A stretch of DNA of 54,646 nt, taken from IMG/VR virus record IMGVR_UViG_3300030222_000026, positions 1-54,646 of that record. One strand, given 5' to 3'. Source of the stretch: a virus. The notes under the pieces were generated by a model. That model was given only the letters and a program-made list of their open reading frames with translations, was not told where the DNA came from and searched no databases. A program made the translations under genes and the position numbers. This document shows, piece by piece, positions 26,554-35,141 of the stretch (its first letter is position 1; each line of letters begins with the position of its first letter).

Positions 26554-28095
26554 TCACTCCAGAATTTCGACCGAGAAGGAGACCGACAAGGTGTTGGCCG
26601 AAGACGCCGAGGAGACTTCGACCGCCAGAATTTTGGAGGCCATCGTGCTGTCGATCTCGATCAGGGTCGAAAGGGGCTGGTCGAGAACGGTCGACGAGAC
26701 CGCATAGACAGCGCCAACGAGGGTGCCCGCAACCTTCACCTGGATCTGACAAGAGCCAGAGGCCAATTGCGCGGAAATGCCAGTGAGGCGAATGCGCGTC
26801 TTGTAGGTGTTCGTCACCGTGTAGGTGCCGTTGGTGACAGCGCCGGATTGCTGAAGGAAGTAATTCATGGTGCCCCGAACCTCGGGCATCTGACCCTCCG
26901 GGATCAGGCCCGAAGAGTCGAGAGACGGGACACCGTTCGCCGCCCCCTTCTGGGTCACGGGGATCAGGCCGGAAAGGTCAACGTTGGACAGTTCGAGGTT
27001 CGTGCCCGTGCCATTGACGCGCAGATATTGAAGCGCATTCGTCGCATTGAAGGGCGGGATAGACGACTCCGGAGAGGTCGCGATGTACTGAATGCCATCA
27101 TAGAAGCGAAGCACATTCGGCGTGACAGATGTATCCAGCCAGAGATCGCCAGTGGACGGGTCCAGGGGCTCAGTACCATTCACAGCAAGAACCGCCTTCC
27201 CACCAAGGTCGGTGACAAGGTTCGCGATCTTGGATTGGGGGATTTCGTCGTCGTCGATCCCGATCTTCAAATAGTCGATCTTGCCGGTGGCCGAATTGAC
27301 GTAGTTCTCCTCCGTCATCAGGCCCGTGATCGCGGTTTCGCCAGTGGCCTCGATGAGGAGCGTCGTCACCGTGTCCGTGTTCAGGACAGGCGAAGTGAAG
27401 GTGATCGTGTTGGTCCCAGGCTGCGTGGTGTAGTCGTAGGCCCCGCCCTCGCGCTGAAGAACGCCATTCTTGTAGACGTACAATTCATAGGCATTGGACG
27501 GGAAAACAAAGGCGAAGACCGACTGGCTCGACGCCGGAGTCGTGTCAACTCGCGTCGTCAGGATCGTGCTCTCCGCGCGAACCTTAAAGAAGGTGACGCT
27601 GTCATTGAGAGCGGGCGGAACGCTGAAAATCACCTGGTTGGTTCCAAGCGTATAGTCGAAAGCGCCACCCTCCCGCTGAAGAACGCCATTCAGAAAAACG
27701 AGAACCTCGTCCTCGGACGTGAAGGTGTAATCGAATGTGTCTTCGGAGTTGTCACCCGTGTAGTCCGTGCGGGATGTGATGACCGGAAGGATGACCGTTC
27801 CAGAGGAAACGCCGGGCTCGCCACGAAGAGCATCCAGCGAAACCAGGGTCTGCCATCCATCGCTGTCGTTCGTGTAGGTGCCAACGCGGTACTGAATGCC
27901 AGCGGAGGCGTCGTTGCGCAGTTCGAGAATGCCGGAGACTTCGCCACTCTCGTTGAAGATCAGAGCCATCAACTCCTTCAGCGTCTTGTTGCCACGCTCG
28001 CTGGCAACAAGGTAGCGAATGATGCTCTCGAACTCTTCGTTGATGCGAACCGAAGAGGCGTAGTTGCCAGGGTTGATCTGCTGGATGCGGGCCAT
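26554..28095 (-). CDS. Tail/appendage protein with duplicated beta domain
   Basis: This 513-aa protein contains two copies of a roughly 70-residue beta domain. One has EVLVFLNGVLQREGGAFDY and the other ELYVYKNGVLQREGGAYDY. Fiber-like Gly/Thr/Ser-rich segments follow, including a DPSTGDLWLDTSVTPNVLRFYDG motif seen in phage fibers. It is probably a tail-associated adhesin or appendage. The start at 28095 overlaps the upstream stop by one base (TGATG), with AGAGGA as ribosome site. The function is inferred from composition and position. Confidence 0.68.
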   Translation of the reverse strand: MARIQQINPGNYASSVRINEEFESIIRYLVASERGNKTLKELMALIFNESGEVSGILELRNDASAGIQYRVGTYTNDSDGWQTLVSLDALRGEPGVSSGTVILPVITSRTDYTGDNSEDTFDYTFTSEDEVLVFLNGVLQREGGAFDYTLGTNQVIFSVPPALNDSVTFFKVRAESTILTTRVDTTPASSQSVFAFVFPSNAYELYVYKNGVLQREGGAYDYTTQPGTNTITFTSPVLNTDTVTTLLIEATGETAITGLMTEENYVNSATGKIDYLKIGIDDDEIPQSKIANLVTDLGGKAVLAVNGTEPLDPSTGDLWLDTSVTPNVLRFYDGIQYIATSPESSIPPFNATNALQYLRVNGTGTNLELSNVDLSGLIPVTQKGAANGVPSLDSSGLIPEGQMPEVRGTMNYFLQQSGAVTNGTYTVTNTYKTRIRLTGISAQLASGSCQIQVKVAGTLVGAVYAVSSTVLDQPLSTLIEIDSTMASKILAVEVSSASSANTLSVSFSVEILE

Positions 28096-29633
28096 CACGT
28101 CCTCTTGATGTGTACGCCGAAGCCAGAAAAGAAGAAGAGGCCCCTGCCCTCCGTCACCTCGAACTCGAAGCGAACACCCCGGTAGCGACACTGGAATGGG
28201 CGCTCGAATTGGTCGAACAATGGGACACGCGCAATGGTCCCGTCGTCCCCACTCGCCTCGACCCAGAACTCGTCAGAGAAAATCTGGCGGTCGTTCTCGT
28301 CGCAGGCGACGACCTTCATGCGCCCCTGGCCAGCCGCCTGAATTGTCAGGGCGCGCGTCTCCTTGTAGTTCGAAATCGAACCGTGCCAGAGCAGAGGCGT
28401 GCAGAAGCGAAGCGGGGCCTGCTCCTCGGAAAGCTCATAAGCTTCATCGTTGACGATGTAGGGTCCGTCGATGGTCCCGATGACCACCTTGTCGGAGAGG
28501 GCGAAGCCGCAGGTTCCGTTCAGAAAGCGGGTCATGGACCACTTCGGGGAGAAGCTCTGCTGGTTCGGGTTCATCGAGAGCGTCAGACGCGTCGTGAAGC
28601 CCGTCGTCTCGTTCGGAAAGAAGATGTGATAATGCGAGTTGTCCTGATCCCAGACAGCGGAAATGGTCTGAGGATCGTCCACGGAGTCGACAAGCTGGCG
28701 GTAGAGGCGTTGGACGCGATCCGACATGGATTGAGAGAAGACAAGAATGCCATTCTGCTTCGAACGGGCAACCGAATGGACGCCATTACGGGAACAGAAA
28801 AGAAGATCCGTGCCAGCCGACTGGATCGTGTTGTGAGAGATGCAGCCAACGTTGACGTTGGCTGAAGCGTCAATGGTCCAGTTTCGGATGTCCGGGTCGG
28901 TTTCGTAGAGGATCATCCGGTTCTCGGTGAAAATGGCCAGGCGGGAGACCTCGAACGGGGCGATGCCCGTGATCGTCTCAGCGCGCGGAATGAGGTTCTG
29001 AATGTCGATGAAGCCAGCGCGTGTGACCTCGGTCGAGGTCGCGTCAGTGTCCTTGTCGTAGAAGACAAGGCTGTTGGTGCGGGAGAAGTGGATCTCCGTT
29101 GGGCGCAGGGGAATACCGGCAATGATGACGCGGTTCTGGACCGTCGTGCAGAAAGCCGGGACATAGGAGCCAAGGTTGGTCGTGGGCTGCGCCTCGCGAA
29201 AGAGGAGCCCGTTGTAGGTGTACGGCATCAGCGCCTTGGCCGTGTAAAGCTGAACGCCGTTGAAGGTCGTCGACGAGACGACCGCATTCGAAGGCCAGAC
29301 TTCCGGGGTTTCATGGTTGCGGGTCGAGCGGAAACCGAGACCGGCATTCGTACGATAAACCCAGGCAGCTTCGGGGCCATCCGCGTTGAACAGGATCAGA
29401 TGGACGATCCGGTCGTAGTTCTCGACCCCGTCAATCATCTTGAGGCGACTGTAGCCCGCGTCGCGGACGATCTGGCCGTATTCGTCCGCATACCCACCGG
29501 AAAGCGTCGTGAGAGGCTGACTGTTGCCGCGATCACGGGCCAGGGGGGAGAGGGTCGTGTCGAGGCCAACGAAACCCTCATAGGCGGAAACAGACTCGTT
29601 GCGGATCGACGTCGGACGCAGAGGGTTACTCAT
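28095..29633 (-). CDS. Tail tubular protein B-like / tail nozzle protein
   Basis: This 512-aa beta-rich protein has features of podovirus tail nozzle proteins. It starts near YEGFVGLDTTLSPLARDRGN and has FNGVQLYTAKALMPYTYNG, then propeller-like repeats (VIIAGIPLRPTEIHFS, LAIFTENRMILYE, LLFCSRNGVHSVAR). It follows the tail tubular A-like gene and precedes the internal core genes, matching gp12 of T7-like phages. The start overlaps the upstream stop by 4 nt. Confidence 0.72.
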   Translation of the reverse strand: MSNPLRPTSIRNESVSAYEGFVGLDTTLSPLARDRGNSQPLTTLSGGYADEYGQIVRDAGYSRLKMIDGVENYDRIVHLILFNADGPEAAWVYRTNAGLGFRSTRNHETPEVWPSNAVVSSTTFNGVQLYTAKALMPYTYNGLLFREAQPTTNLGSYVPAFCTTVQNRVIIAGIPLRPTEIHFSRTNSLVFYDKDTDATSTEVTRAGFIDIQNLIPRAETITGIAPFEVSRLAIFTENRMILYETDPDIRNWTIDASANVNVGCISHNTIQSAGTDLLFCSRNGVHSVARSKQNGILVFSQSMSDRVQRLYRQLVDSVDDPQTISAVWDQDNSHYHIFFPNETTGFTTRLTLSMNPNQQSFSPKWSMTRFLNGTCGFALSDKVVIGTIDGPYIVNDEAYELSEEQAPLRFCTPLLWHGSISNYKETRALTIQAAGQGRMKVVACDENDRQIFSDEFWVEASGDDGTIARVPLFDQFERPFQCRYRGVRFEFEVTEGRGLFFFSGFGVHIKRT

Positions 29634-30070
29634 GTCTTCGTCCCGTTGATTGTCGAACGCCCCTCGCTCCGGTCGACAGGCCGAACCTCAATGCGCGTGT
29701 TGCCATTGAGGCGGTTCCAGAGGAGTTGGTTCAGCATGCGGTGGTACTTGGGCTGGAAAAGACCAATTCGTTCGCTGCCTTGTTGCTCCGCGAAACGCGC
29801 CAACAGGCCATAGGTCATGACCATATCGGGGATCGGGCACTCCTCCGTCGCCGATGTGAGATAGTCGAGGGGTGGGTTGTTCTCCCAATACGGATGGGAA
29901 TTGACGTCCTCGATCACGGAGTTGGCCAGCAGAAGGAACGTGTGGGTCAAGGTGCCGTCCATGACCTCGGCATGAGAGACACCCCACAGGTTCATCGCGT
30001 TGGCGATGACCTGCGCCATCGGAGAGTACTGCCCTCCGGCAAGCGTGTGGGGTTCCGTCTGCTCGGACAT
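29630..30070 (-). CDS. Tail tubular protein A-like adaptor
   Basis: This 146-aa protein has a helical core (MAQVIANAMNLWGVSHAEV, then DMVMTYGLLARFAEQQGSERIG and QPKYHRMLNQLLWNRLNG). This is typical of phage head-tail adaptors of the gp11 or gp4 kind that join portal and tail nozzle. It lies directly before the nozzle-like gene. The identification is by size, helix pattern and position. Confidence 0.65.
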   Translation of the reverse strand: MSEQTEPHTLAGGQYSPMAQVIANAMNLWGVSHAEVMDGTLTHTFLLLANSVIEDVNSHPYWENNPPLDYLTSATEECPIPDMVMTYGLLARFAEQQGSERIGLFQPKYHRMLNQLLWNRLNGNTRIEVRPVDRSEGRSTINGTKT

Positions 30071-30074
30071 CGGC

Positions 30075-30338
30075 TCACTTCTTTCGGATGACGCGGCCTG
30101 TCACGACATGATGGTGCCGCGAAAAACGGTCGGCCTCATCAGCGGGAACCTCGAAGTGAAGGCGACCGTCGTTCGAGCGGGACGGGCGAATGCCGATGAT
30201 CTGGAACTGATGGCTCTCGCGCTCCTTCGAGACGAAGTCGATGGAAGACGGTTCCGAAGACGCGGCGCGCGCCTTGCGCTGGCGCTTCGGGGCCTCTTCG
30301 GTCTGAGCCGAGGCAATGATTTCTTCGATCTCAGTCAT
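30075..30338 (-). CDS. Small basic protein, probable head-associated
   Basis: This 87-aa protein has a charged, disordered N-terminal third (EEAPKRQRKARAASSEP) and a small beta domain (HQFQIIGIRPSRSNDGRLHFEVP). It lies between capsid and tail adaptor genes and overlaps the upstream small gene by 8 nt. A head-decoration or completion role is plausible. No family was recognised. Confidence 0.65.
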   Translation of the reverse strand: MTEIEEIIASAQTEEAPKRQRKARAASSEPSSIDFVSKERESHQFQIIGIRPSRSNDGRLHFEVPADEADRFSRHHHVVTGRVIRKK

Positions 30339-30600
30339 GGTTCAGAACCACCTCTTCTCGCGAAACAAGATGGACAGACGATCCATCCAACTCGCTCGCC
30401 AGGTTGCGCAGCGCGCGCTGCGCCTCGGAAAGACGACCCCGCTGCCAGAGCATGAGGGCCAATGGGGGAGCCTCCGGGGACGCCGCCTCGGCGAGAGCCT
30501 CCGGCGTCGTCACGAAGACGATGTCCGTCAGTGGAGTGCCAAGCCGCATGGCGAGCAACTTGCGGATCGCGTACTTGCGGCTGTTCGTGATGACGATCAC
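30331..30600 (-). CDS. Small hypothetical protein after capsid
   Basis: This 89-aa protein begins at GTG (VIVITNSRKYAIRKLLAMRLG), chosen because GGGGAG sits just upstream. It contains DIVFVTTPEALAEAASPEAPPLA and a helical C-terminus. It follows the strong stem-loop behind the capsid gene. No family was recognised; a structural or accessory head role is only suggested by position. Confidence 0.62.
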   Translation of the reverse strand: MIVITNSRKYAIRKLLAMRLGTPLTDIVFVTTPEALAEAASPEAPPLALMLWQRGRLSEAQRALRNLASELDGSSVHLVSREEVVLNHD

Positions 30601-30621
30601 CAGAACTCCCCTGTGAAAGAG

Positions 30622-30651
30622 GCAGGGGGCGGGCCAGATCCCGCCCCCTGC
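30622..30651. terminator. Strong 12-bp stem-loop after the capsid gene
   Basis: GCAGGGGGCGGG and its exact complement surround a 6-base loop. On the minus strand the tail CTCTTT is T-rich but broken. It may be a partial terminator or may protect the capsid mRNA, lowering expression of the genes that follow. Confidence 0.7.
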
Positions 30652-30660
30652 GGCCACCCG

Positions 30661-31842
30661 TCAGGTACGGGTCGACCAGTTCTTGATGTAGGCGTGGACC
30701 TTGTCCTGAAGCAGTTCCAGACCGCACTCGGTCAGGTACTCGTGCTTCACGCCGTCCTCGTCGTTCGCCTGCCGGTTCTCGAGAAGCTGCGTGTCGCGGC
30801 CCTCGAGATAGCGGTAGGTGACATACGGGAAGTCGACGACGATCATCGCCTCGCGCATGCCAGGAACCTGACGGAACTGCGGATGCAGATGGACCATCAG
30901 GTCGCCCGCGAACGTGTTGTAGCGGGTCAGGTTCACGCCATAAGCACCCTGGACGGTGTCCGGGGACCAGCGGTCCTTGCCGTACATCTGGAGGTGATGC
31001 GCGACCTTGTCACCAACGAAGGCGATCTTCTGGGACGAACCGTACTTGAAGATCGTCTGGATGAGTTGTTCGTCGAACTGCTCTTCCGACATCGAGCCAT
31101 CTCCGTCGATGTCGGAGTTGCAGTCGATGACGTTGGTGAGTTGGGTCAGCAGACCGCCAGTGTAGCGGGTCGGCTGCGCCGTGGTGCCATTGGCCTCGTG
31201 CTTGACGCCGAAGAAAAACGCACGCTCGATGTCCGACATGTGGAGCTTGAGGGCCTTGGTCATGGCCTCCTCCTCCTTCGGACCCGTGCGAAGGTACGTC
31301 GATTGCAGAGTGCCACTGACCGAGAAGGCATAGCGGAAGATCTGCGTGTAGTTCGACGCAACCGTCGCATCGAACGTCACCGCAGTCGGAGACGTGCCAC
31401 CTTCCTGAGCCGCATAGCCAGCGACGAAGAGTTCGTCGTTGTCCGTGATGGTGTAGGAGGTGCCGCCGATGTTGCGGGTGACAGTGAGCGTGGTCGCCGT
31501 GGTGTCAGCCGTGACGTGCATGACTTCGCCAGTCGCCGAGTTGACGATCAGAGCGCCAGCGATGGCGTACTTGTTGTCGTCAGACGCGTCGATGGTGAGA
31601 GAGCCAGTGCTGTCGTCGTAGCCAGCGCCGTTGTTGATGGTGAGAACGCGCTCGGGAAGCTCGTCCCGGAAGTTCTTGAACTCCGGGTCGTCGGTGGACT
31701 CGTTCGAGCCCATGGCCAGGAGGGCGTTCAGTGGAGCGTTGCCGTTCGGCTCAAGGAGCGTGAACAGTTCGCGGTAGTTCTTGGGGCGGAAGTCCGTGTT
31801 GAACTCACCAGTGCCACGGAGCCCCTGAATTGCAGCAGGCAT
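30661..31842 (-). CDS. Major capsid protein
   Basis: This 393-aa protein has the start typical of HK97-fold capsid proteins of the DUF5309/SU10-like kind (FRPKNYRELFTLLEPNGNAPLNALLA). A beta-hairpin extension with DNDELFVAGYAAQEGG and a core with EEAMTKALKLHMSDIERAFFFG follow. Residues 244-255 (DIDGDGSMSEEQ) resemble an EF-hand calcium loop, possibly an insertion. GGAAGGAG precedes the start. It follows the scaffold gene across a terminator, so it may have its own promoter in 31843-31980. Strong capsid candidate by order, length and motifs. Confidence 0.85.
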   Translation of the reverse strand: MPAAIQGLRGTGEFNTDFRPKNYRELFTLLEPNGNAPLNALLAMGSNESTDDPEFKNFRDELPERVLTINNGAGYDDSTGSLTIDASDDNKYAIAGALIVNSATGEVMHVTADTTATTLTVTRNIGGTSYTITDNDELFVAGYAAQEGGTSPTAVTFDATVASNYTQIFRYAFSVSGTLQSTYLRTGPKEEEAMTKALKLHMSDIERAFFFGVKHEANGTTAQPTRYTGGLLTQLTNVIDCNSDIDGDGSMSEEQFDEQLIQTIFKYGSSQKIAFVGDKVAHHLQMYGKDRWSPDTVQGAYGVNLTRYNTFAGDLMVHLHPQFRQVPGMREAMIVVDFPYVTYRYLEGRDTQLLENRQANDEDGVKHEYLTECGLELLQDKVHAYIKNWSTRT

Positions 31843-31983
31843 GTGCCCACTCCTTCCGATTGAAGGTGGATTACAGGGTTTTGTGCTCTGGCGAAGGCAA
31901 TCGCTTCTCTCGCCGGATCAGTGGACAGCCGCAGCGGCCCTATGGCGGAAATAGCAAGAGGGGTGAAATCTATCGTCCCACCC

Positions 31984-32014
31984 AAAAAAAGAGGGGAGAC
32001 CCGGAGGTCTCCCC
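31984..32014 (-). terminator. Rho-independent terminator between scaffold and capsid
   Basis: On the minus strand a 9-bp stem (GGGGAGACC with GGTCTCCCC, loop TCCG) is followed by TC and seven T. A weaker 6-bp hairpin (AGGACA with TGTCCT) lies at 32021-32038. The stretch 31843-32053 has no gene. Confidence 0.9.
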
Positions 32015-32053
32015 CAAGTCAGGACAGGGCGGTGTCCTGACGTTAGACGAATG

Positions 32054-33100
32054 TTAGACGCCCGCGCGCTTGGCCATGACGGACTGAGTCAGGCGGTCAA
32101 GGGGGGTCTCCTCGGACGGGCCAGAGGTTGCGCCGCCAGCGGTCGGCGTCGCGCCAATGCCACCAGAGGTGAAGGCTTGGCGGCGCTTCGCGATCTCGCG
32201 AATGCGCTCCATCTCGGGGCTGGCCAGCGTGTTGGCGAAGTCCTTCATGACCTTGGCCGTCAGGTTGATGTCGATGAAGTCGTCCTTCGTGTAGCCACGC
32301 TCGGCGGCAAACATCATGAAATCATTCGCGGCCTCGTCAGGGAGCTTCAGGGCAGCCTGCACACGGTCGAGGTTGTTGGCGATCTGCTGGCTGACGAGAG
32401 CCTGCTGGTTCTGCCCCTGCTGACGCTGAGACGCAGCCGTAGCCTGGGTCATGCCCTGAGCCGCGCCCATCATCCGCTGCATCATCTGCATCATCTGCTG
32501 CATCTGTTGCTGCGTGCGCTGGACGTTCGTGAACATATCCTCATAGCCAGGGGGGAGCGAGTTGAGCGCGTTCTCCTCCGCCCAACGCTGAAGCGCCTGA
32601 ACGTCGGTGGGTGCCGTCTCGGCCCGCTTTTCCTGGGCGCGCTCTGCGTCCGCGCCGAACTGAGGCTGAGGAGACTGGCCGCGCGCAAGATCGAGGAGCT
32701 TGCGCGCCACTGTCTTGGGGTTCTCGTTCGGATTGTTGCGAAGGTAGGCCCCGACAACGTCGAGAACCGGCTTCATCTGGGCGTTCTGGTAGTTCAGGGC
32801 GCGGTAACGGTCGAAGGTCGAGAGGATCTGCTGAGGCGTCAGCTTCTCGGTGTTGCCGTCCGGACGCTTGATCTCGTAGATGATGGCGTCCTCCGCCATC
32901 TTGTCCCCCTCGGTGTCAGGGGAGCCCTGCGCCTCGGCGTTGCCAACAGTCGTGTCAGGAGCGGGTTTGGACGTGTCCAGGTTGGGCTGTGCATCAGGTT
33001 GGGCTGAGGCATCTGCCGGAGCCGCGCCATCAGACGCCCCCAAGGCAGCCGCAGCGACCTGCTGAATGAGGCGGTCCTGATTTTCGACGGGCTTGTTCAT
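32054..33100 (-). CDS. Capsid scaffolding protein
   Basis: This 348-aa acidic protein begins with an Ala/Pro/Asp-rich disordered segment. A structured part with EKLTPQQILSTFDRYRALNYQNAQMKP follows, then a Met/Gln-rich coiled coil (QQMQQMMQMMQRMMGAAQG) and a basic C-terminal helix region that would bind capsid. The position directly upstream of the capsid gene and these features fit a podovirus scaffold. The start overlaps the upstream stop by 4 nt. Confidence 0.8.
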   Translation of the reverse strand: MNKPVENQDRLIQQVAAAALGASDGAAPADASAQPDAQPNLDTSKPAPDTTVGNAEAQGSPDTEGDKMAEDAIIYEIKRPDGNTEKLTPQQILSTFDRYRALNYQNAQMKPVLDVVGAYLRNNPNENPKTVARKLLDLARGQSPQPQFGADAERAQEKRAETAPTDVQALQRWAEENALNSLPPGYEDMFTNVQRTQQQMQQMMQMMQRMMGAAQGMTQATAASQRQQGQNQQALVSQQIANNLDRVQAALKLPDEAANDFMMFAAERGYTKDDFIDINLTAKVMKDFANTLASPEMERIREIAKRRQAFTSGGIGATPTAGGATSGPSEETPLDRLTQSVMAKRAGV

Positions 33101-33372
33101 CGTGAGCCTTCCTTCGGTCCATTGAGCCTGGCTTCCGTCTCCTCCCGGTCAATCAGGCGGTCGGGAAGACGGAGGAGATTGCGCGCCGCGAACAATACGC
33201 CCCTCGTGTAGTTGCGTTCGTCCTCCGGGAGGTTCGGGTTCATCAGAAGGCGATCCGTGACCCGCTCGATCTCGAGGGCCATGGCCTCGCACATGAGCGC
33301 CCACCCCTTGGAGTCACGAACGGCGCGGATCTCCTCAACACGGCGCGCAGGAGGAAGACGGAGACCGCTCAC
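33097..33372 (-). CDS. Small helical protein upstream of scaffold
   Basis: This 91-aa charged helical protein (EAMALEIERVTDRLLMNPNLPEDERNYTRGVLFAARNLLRLPDRL) starts at GTG. The GTG overlaps the stop of the 36-aa basic peptide gene (GTGA), so translation is probably coupled. No family was recognised. Confidence 0.65.
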   Translation of the reverse strand: MSGLRLPPARRVEEIRAVRDSKGWALMCEAMALEIERVTDRLLMNPNLPEDERNYTRGVLFAARNLLRLPDRLIDREETEARLNGPKEGSR

Positions 33373-33479
33373 CCTTTCTTGCCCCCCATGGCCTTCTTCG
33401 TGGCCGACTTGCGATCCTGCTCGATGCGGGCGCGACCGTACTTGTCATTGCCGCTCGGCTTCTTGCCACCCTTCTTCAT
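33369..33479 (-). CDS. 36-aa lysine-rich peptide
   Basis: This gene encodes MKKGGKKPSGNDKYGRARIE followed by QDRKSATKKAMGGKKG. AGGAGG lies upstream at good distance. Both ends overlap neighbours by 4 nt (ATGA with the amidase stop, GTGA with the next start), which strongly supports translation. The product is very basic, so nucleic-acid or envelope binding is possible. It resembles no family I can name. Confidence 0.72.
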   Translation of the reverse strand: MKKGGKKPSGNDKYGRARIEQDRKSATKKAMGGKKG

Positions 33480-34351
33480 CGGGACGTCCTCCTGAAAAAA
33501 CCGGAAAGCCACATGGCCAGGCGCATGAAGATGCGCGCAATGTAACTCTGCTGGAGTTCCCGCGAAGAGTCGTCCTGCTCGACGGGGCGGCTCTCGATGG
33601 CCTGCTTGAGCGCGTCACGCTCTTCCATTACCTCGGAGAGCTTGCTGGCCATCGCCCTGCGGCGCTTGGCGTGCATCGACTGAAGGCGGTTGAGCGTGAG
33701 CCTGTCGAAGCGGCCAGTGATGGGGAGGTCGGCAGCCTTCTGGAAGCGCTTGATGGCCGCACGGGTCTTCGGGCCAACGATGCCATCGAGAGGGCCAAAT
33801 TCATAGCCTGCCTCCTTCAGGAGGATCTGGCTGTCGAGGGCTTCGCTGTCGGGGCCGAAATCCCAATCGCCCTGAATGGCCAGGGTGGGGAGGCCGCGCG
33901 CCTTGGCCTCCGGAATGACGTCGAAGCAGGGACATGCTTTCAGGTGTTCGTGGGCCTCGATTATGCCGTCACCGTCCCGATCAGGAGAAAGATCGCGATG
34001 ACCGCAGATCACGGAGCCAGGATATTCGGAGGTGAGGCTCTCCAGCAGGTTCCAGAGAGTGGAAACCTGCTCGGGCGTCCGCGTGTCGGACGGCTTCCCA
34101 TTGTCGTCGAGGCCGCCTTCGAGACATACGCCGATGGATGTGGAGTTGTAGCCGGAAACATGCGCGCCGATCTGGTCGAGGTCGCGGCCCTTCTCGAGAG
34201 TGCCATTCCTACGAATGACATAGTGATAGCCGATACCGCTCCAGCCGCGCGCCTTGTGCCAGCGGTCGATGTCGGCAGCGCTCGAGGTCTGGGAGGGCCG
34301 GATGGCCGAGACATGGACGACGATGTAGGAGGTCGTCTTGCGCTTCGGCAT
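33476..34351 (-). CDS. T7-type N-acetylmuramoyl-L-alanine amidase with peptidoglycan-binding domain
   Basis: This 291-aa protein has an amidase_2/PGRP domain (residues 8-145). Zinc ligands are likely His13 (YIVVHVS), His118 (ICGHRDLSPD) and Cys140 of ACPCFDV, and GIGYHYVI carries the usual Tyr. A PG_binding_1 domain follows (about 158-225, GPLDGIVGPKTRAAIKRFQ). The C-terminus has a helix and an amphipathic or membrane-prone tail (IFMRLAMWLSGFF). It would cut the amide bond between MurNAc and L-Ala. It is a second lysin, far from the lysis cassette, and may be virion-associated. AGGAGT precedes the start. Confidence 0.85.
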   Translation of the reverse strand: MPKRKTTSYIVVHVSAIRPSQTSSAADIDRWHKARGWSGIGYHYVIRRNGTLEKGRDLDQIGAHVSGYNSTSIGVCLEGGLDDNGKPSDTRTPEQVSTLWNLLESLTSEYPGSVICGHRDLSPDRDGDGIIEAHEHLKACPCFDVIPEAKARGLPTLAIQGDWDFGPDSEALDSQILLKEAGYEFGPLDGIVGPKTRAAIKRFQKAADLPITGRFDRLTLNRLQSMHAKRRRAMASKLSEVMEERDALKQAIESRPVEQDDSSRELQQSYIARIFMRLAMWLSGFFRRTSR

Positions 34352-34352
34352 G

Positions 34353-34571
34353 TCAGGACTCCTTCCTCGAACGAGCGGAAGGTTTTGAGGGCCGCGAGGG
34401 CTCCTTCTTGGCTTCACTCTCGGCCTGGAGCGCGGAGCGCATGGAGGCGATCTCGCGGTCCTTCATGGAGAGTTGCGCCGCAAGCGTGTTGTTCGAAAGA
34501 ACGAGTTCGCCAATCAGGCTCTTGGCCTGGGCCAACTGATAGGTCAGTTGGCGATATTCTGCGTCTTCCAT
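34353..34571 (-). CDS. Small coiled-coil protein
   Basis: This 72-aa protein has a heptad-rich helix (YRQLTYQLAQAKSLIGELVL to RSALQAESEA) and a basic Ser/Pro/Lys tail. It starts at 34571 and ends one base before the amidase gene. Its ribosome site lies in the 3' arm of a hairpin. The function is unknown. Confidence 0.65.
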   Translation of the reverse strand: MEDAEYRQLTYQLAQAKSLIGELVLSNNTLAAQLSMKDREIASMRSALQAESEAKKEPSRPSKPSARSRKES

Positions 34572-34628
34572 GGGAACTCCATCTGTTGAGATGGAGGGAG
34601 AATTGCGCAGAGTGTGACGGCTGTCGTC
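34572..34628 (-). promoter_or_regulatory. Stem-loop holding the ribosome site of the coiled-coil gene
   Basis: On the minus strand, after the stop TAG and GACGAC, CTCCATCT and AGATGGAG form an 8-bp stem with loop CAAC (34577-34596). GGAG in the 3' arm is the likely ribosome site for 34571. The design matches those at 20590 and 39854. Confidence 0.55.
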
Positions 34629-35141
34629 CTAGAGGGAGGCCGCAATCAACCAAAGTTCGTCGATGCGGGTTTTCGACAGGCCGAGGGCCGCGCCGATCTG
34701 TGCGATCAGTGGATGGTCGCGTTCGTAGGACGTCGCGTACTCCCATTCGATGAGGGCAGCCTCACGCTCGACGGGGTCAGTGATCAATTCAATCTGCTCG
34801 ACAACTTGAGCCTGAGTGATGGACTCCTGCGTGAGCAGGGCCAGGCGGAGTTGGCGGGCGGTGATCTCCGGGTAAACCACTGGAGCGACATAGGGAACCC
34901 ACGAGTTCGTGTCGAAATCCCATGTGTCCAGGGCGCAGTTGGGCGGGCCGGGAACCTCGATGCCGCCTTCGGGGGGCGTTACATCGGGCGTGACCGTTTC
35001 GATGAGGTCAGGCTGAGGAATTTCTTCGCCGGTGTCAGGGTCGGTGATGGGGTCTTGCGGCGTGCGGACGGTGTAGGCGGGAGCCGGGGCGAAGCCGCCA
35101 AGATAAACGCCGTTCGCGTCGATGTAGTATTTTGTAATCAT
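34629..35141 (-). CDS. Tail-fiber assembly-like protein
   Basis: This 170-aa protein starts MITKYYIDANGVYLGGF, the common opening of small proteins encoded after phage fibers. It ends with a helical ITARQLRLALLTQ... and LIEWEYATSYERDHPLIAQIGAALGLS segment seen in fiber-assembly or XkdW-type proteins. Its start overlaps the tail fiber stop by 4 nt (ATGA). A chaperone or accessory fiber role is likely. Confidence 0.65.
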   Translation of the reverse strand: MITKYYIDANGVYLGGFAPAPAYTVRTPQDPITDPDTGEEIPQPDLIETVTPDVTPPEGGIEVPGPPNCALDTWDFDTNSWVPYVAPVVYPEITARQLRLALLTQESITQAQVVEQIELITDPVEREAALIEWEYATSYERDHPLIAQIGAALGLSKTRIDELWLIAASL

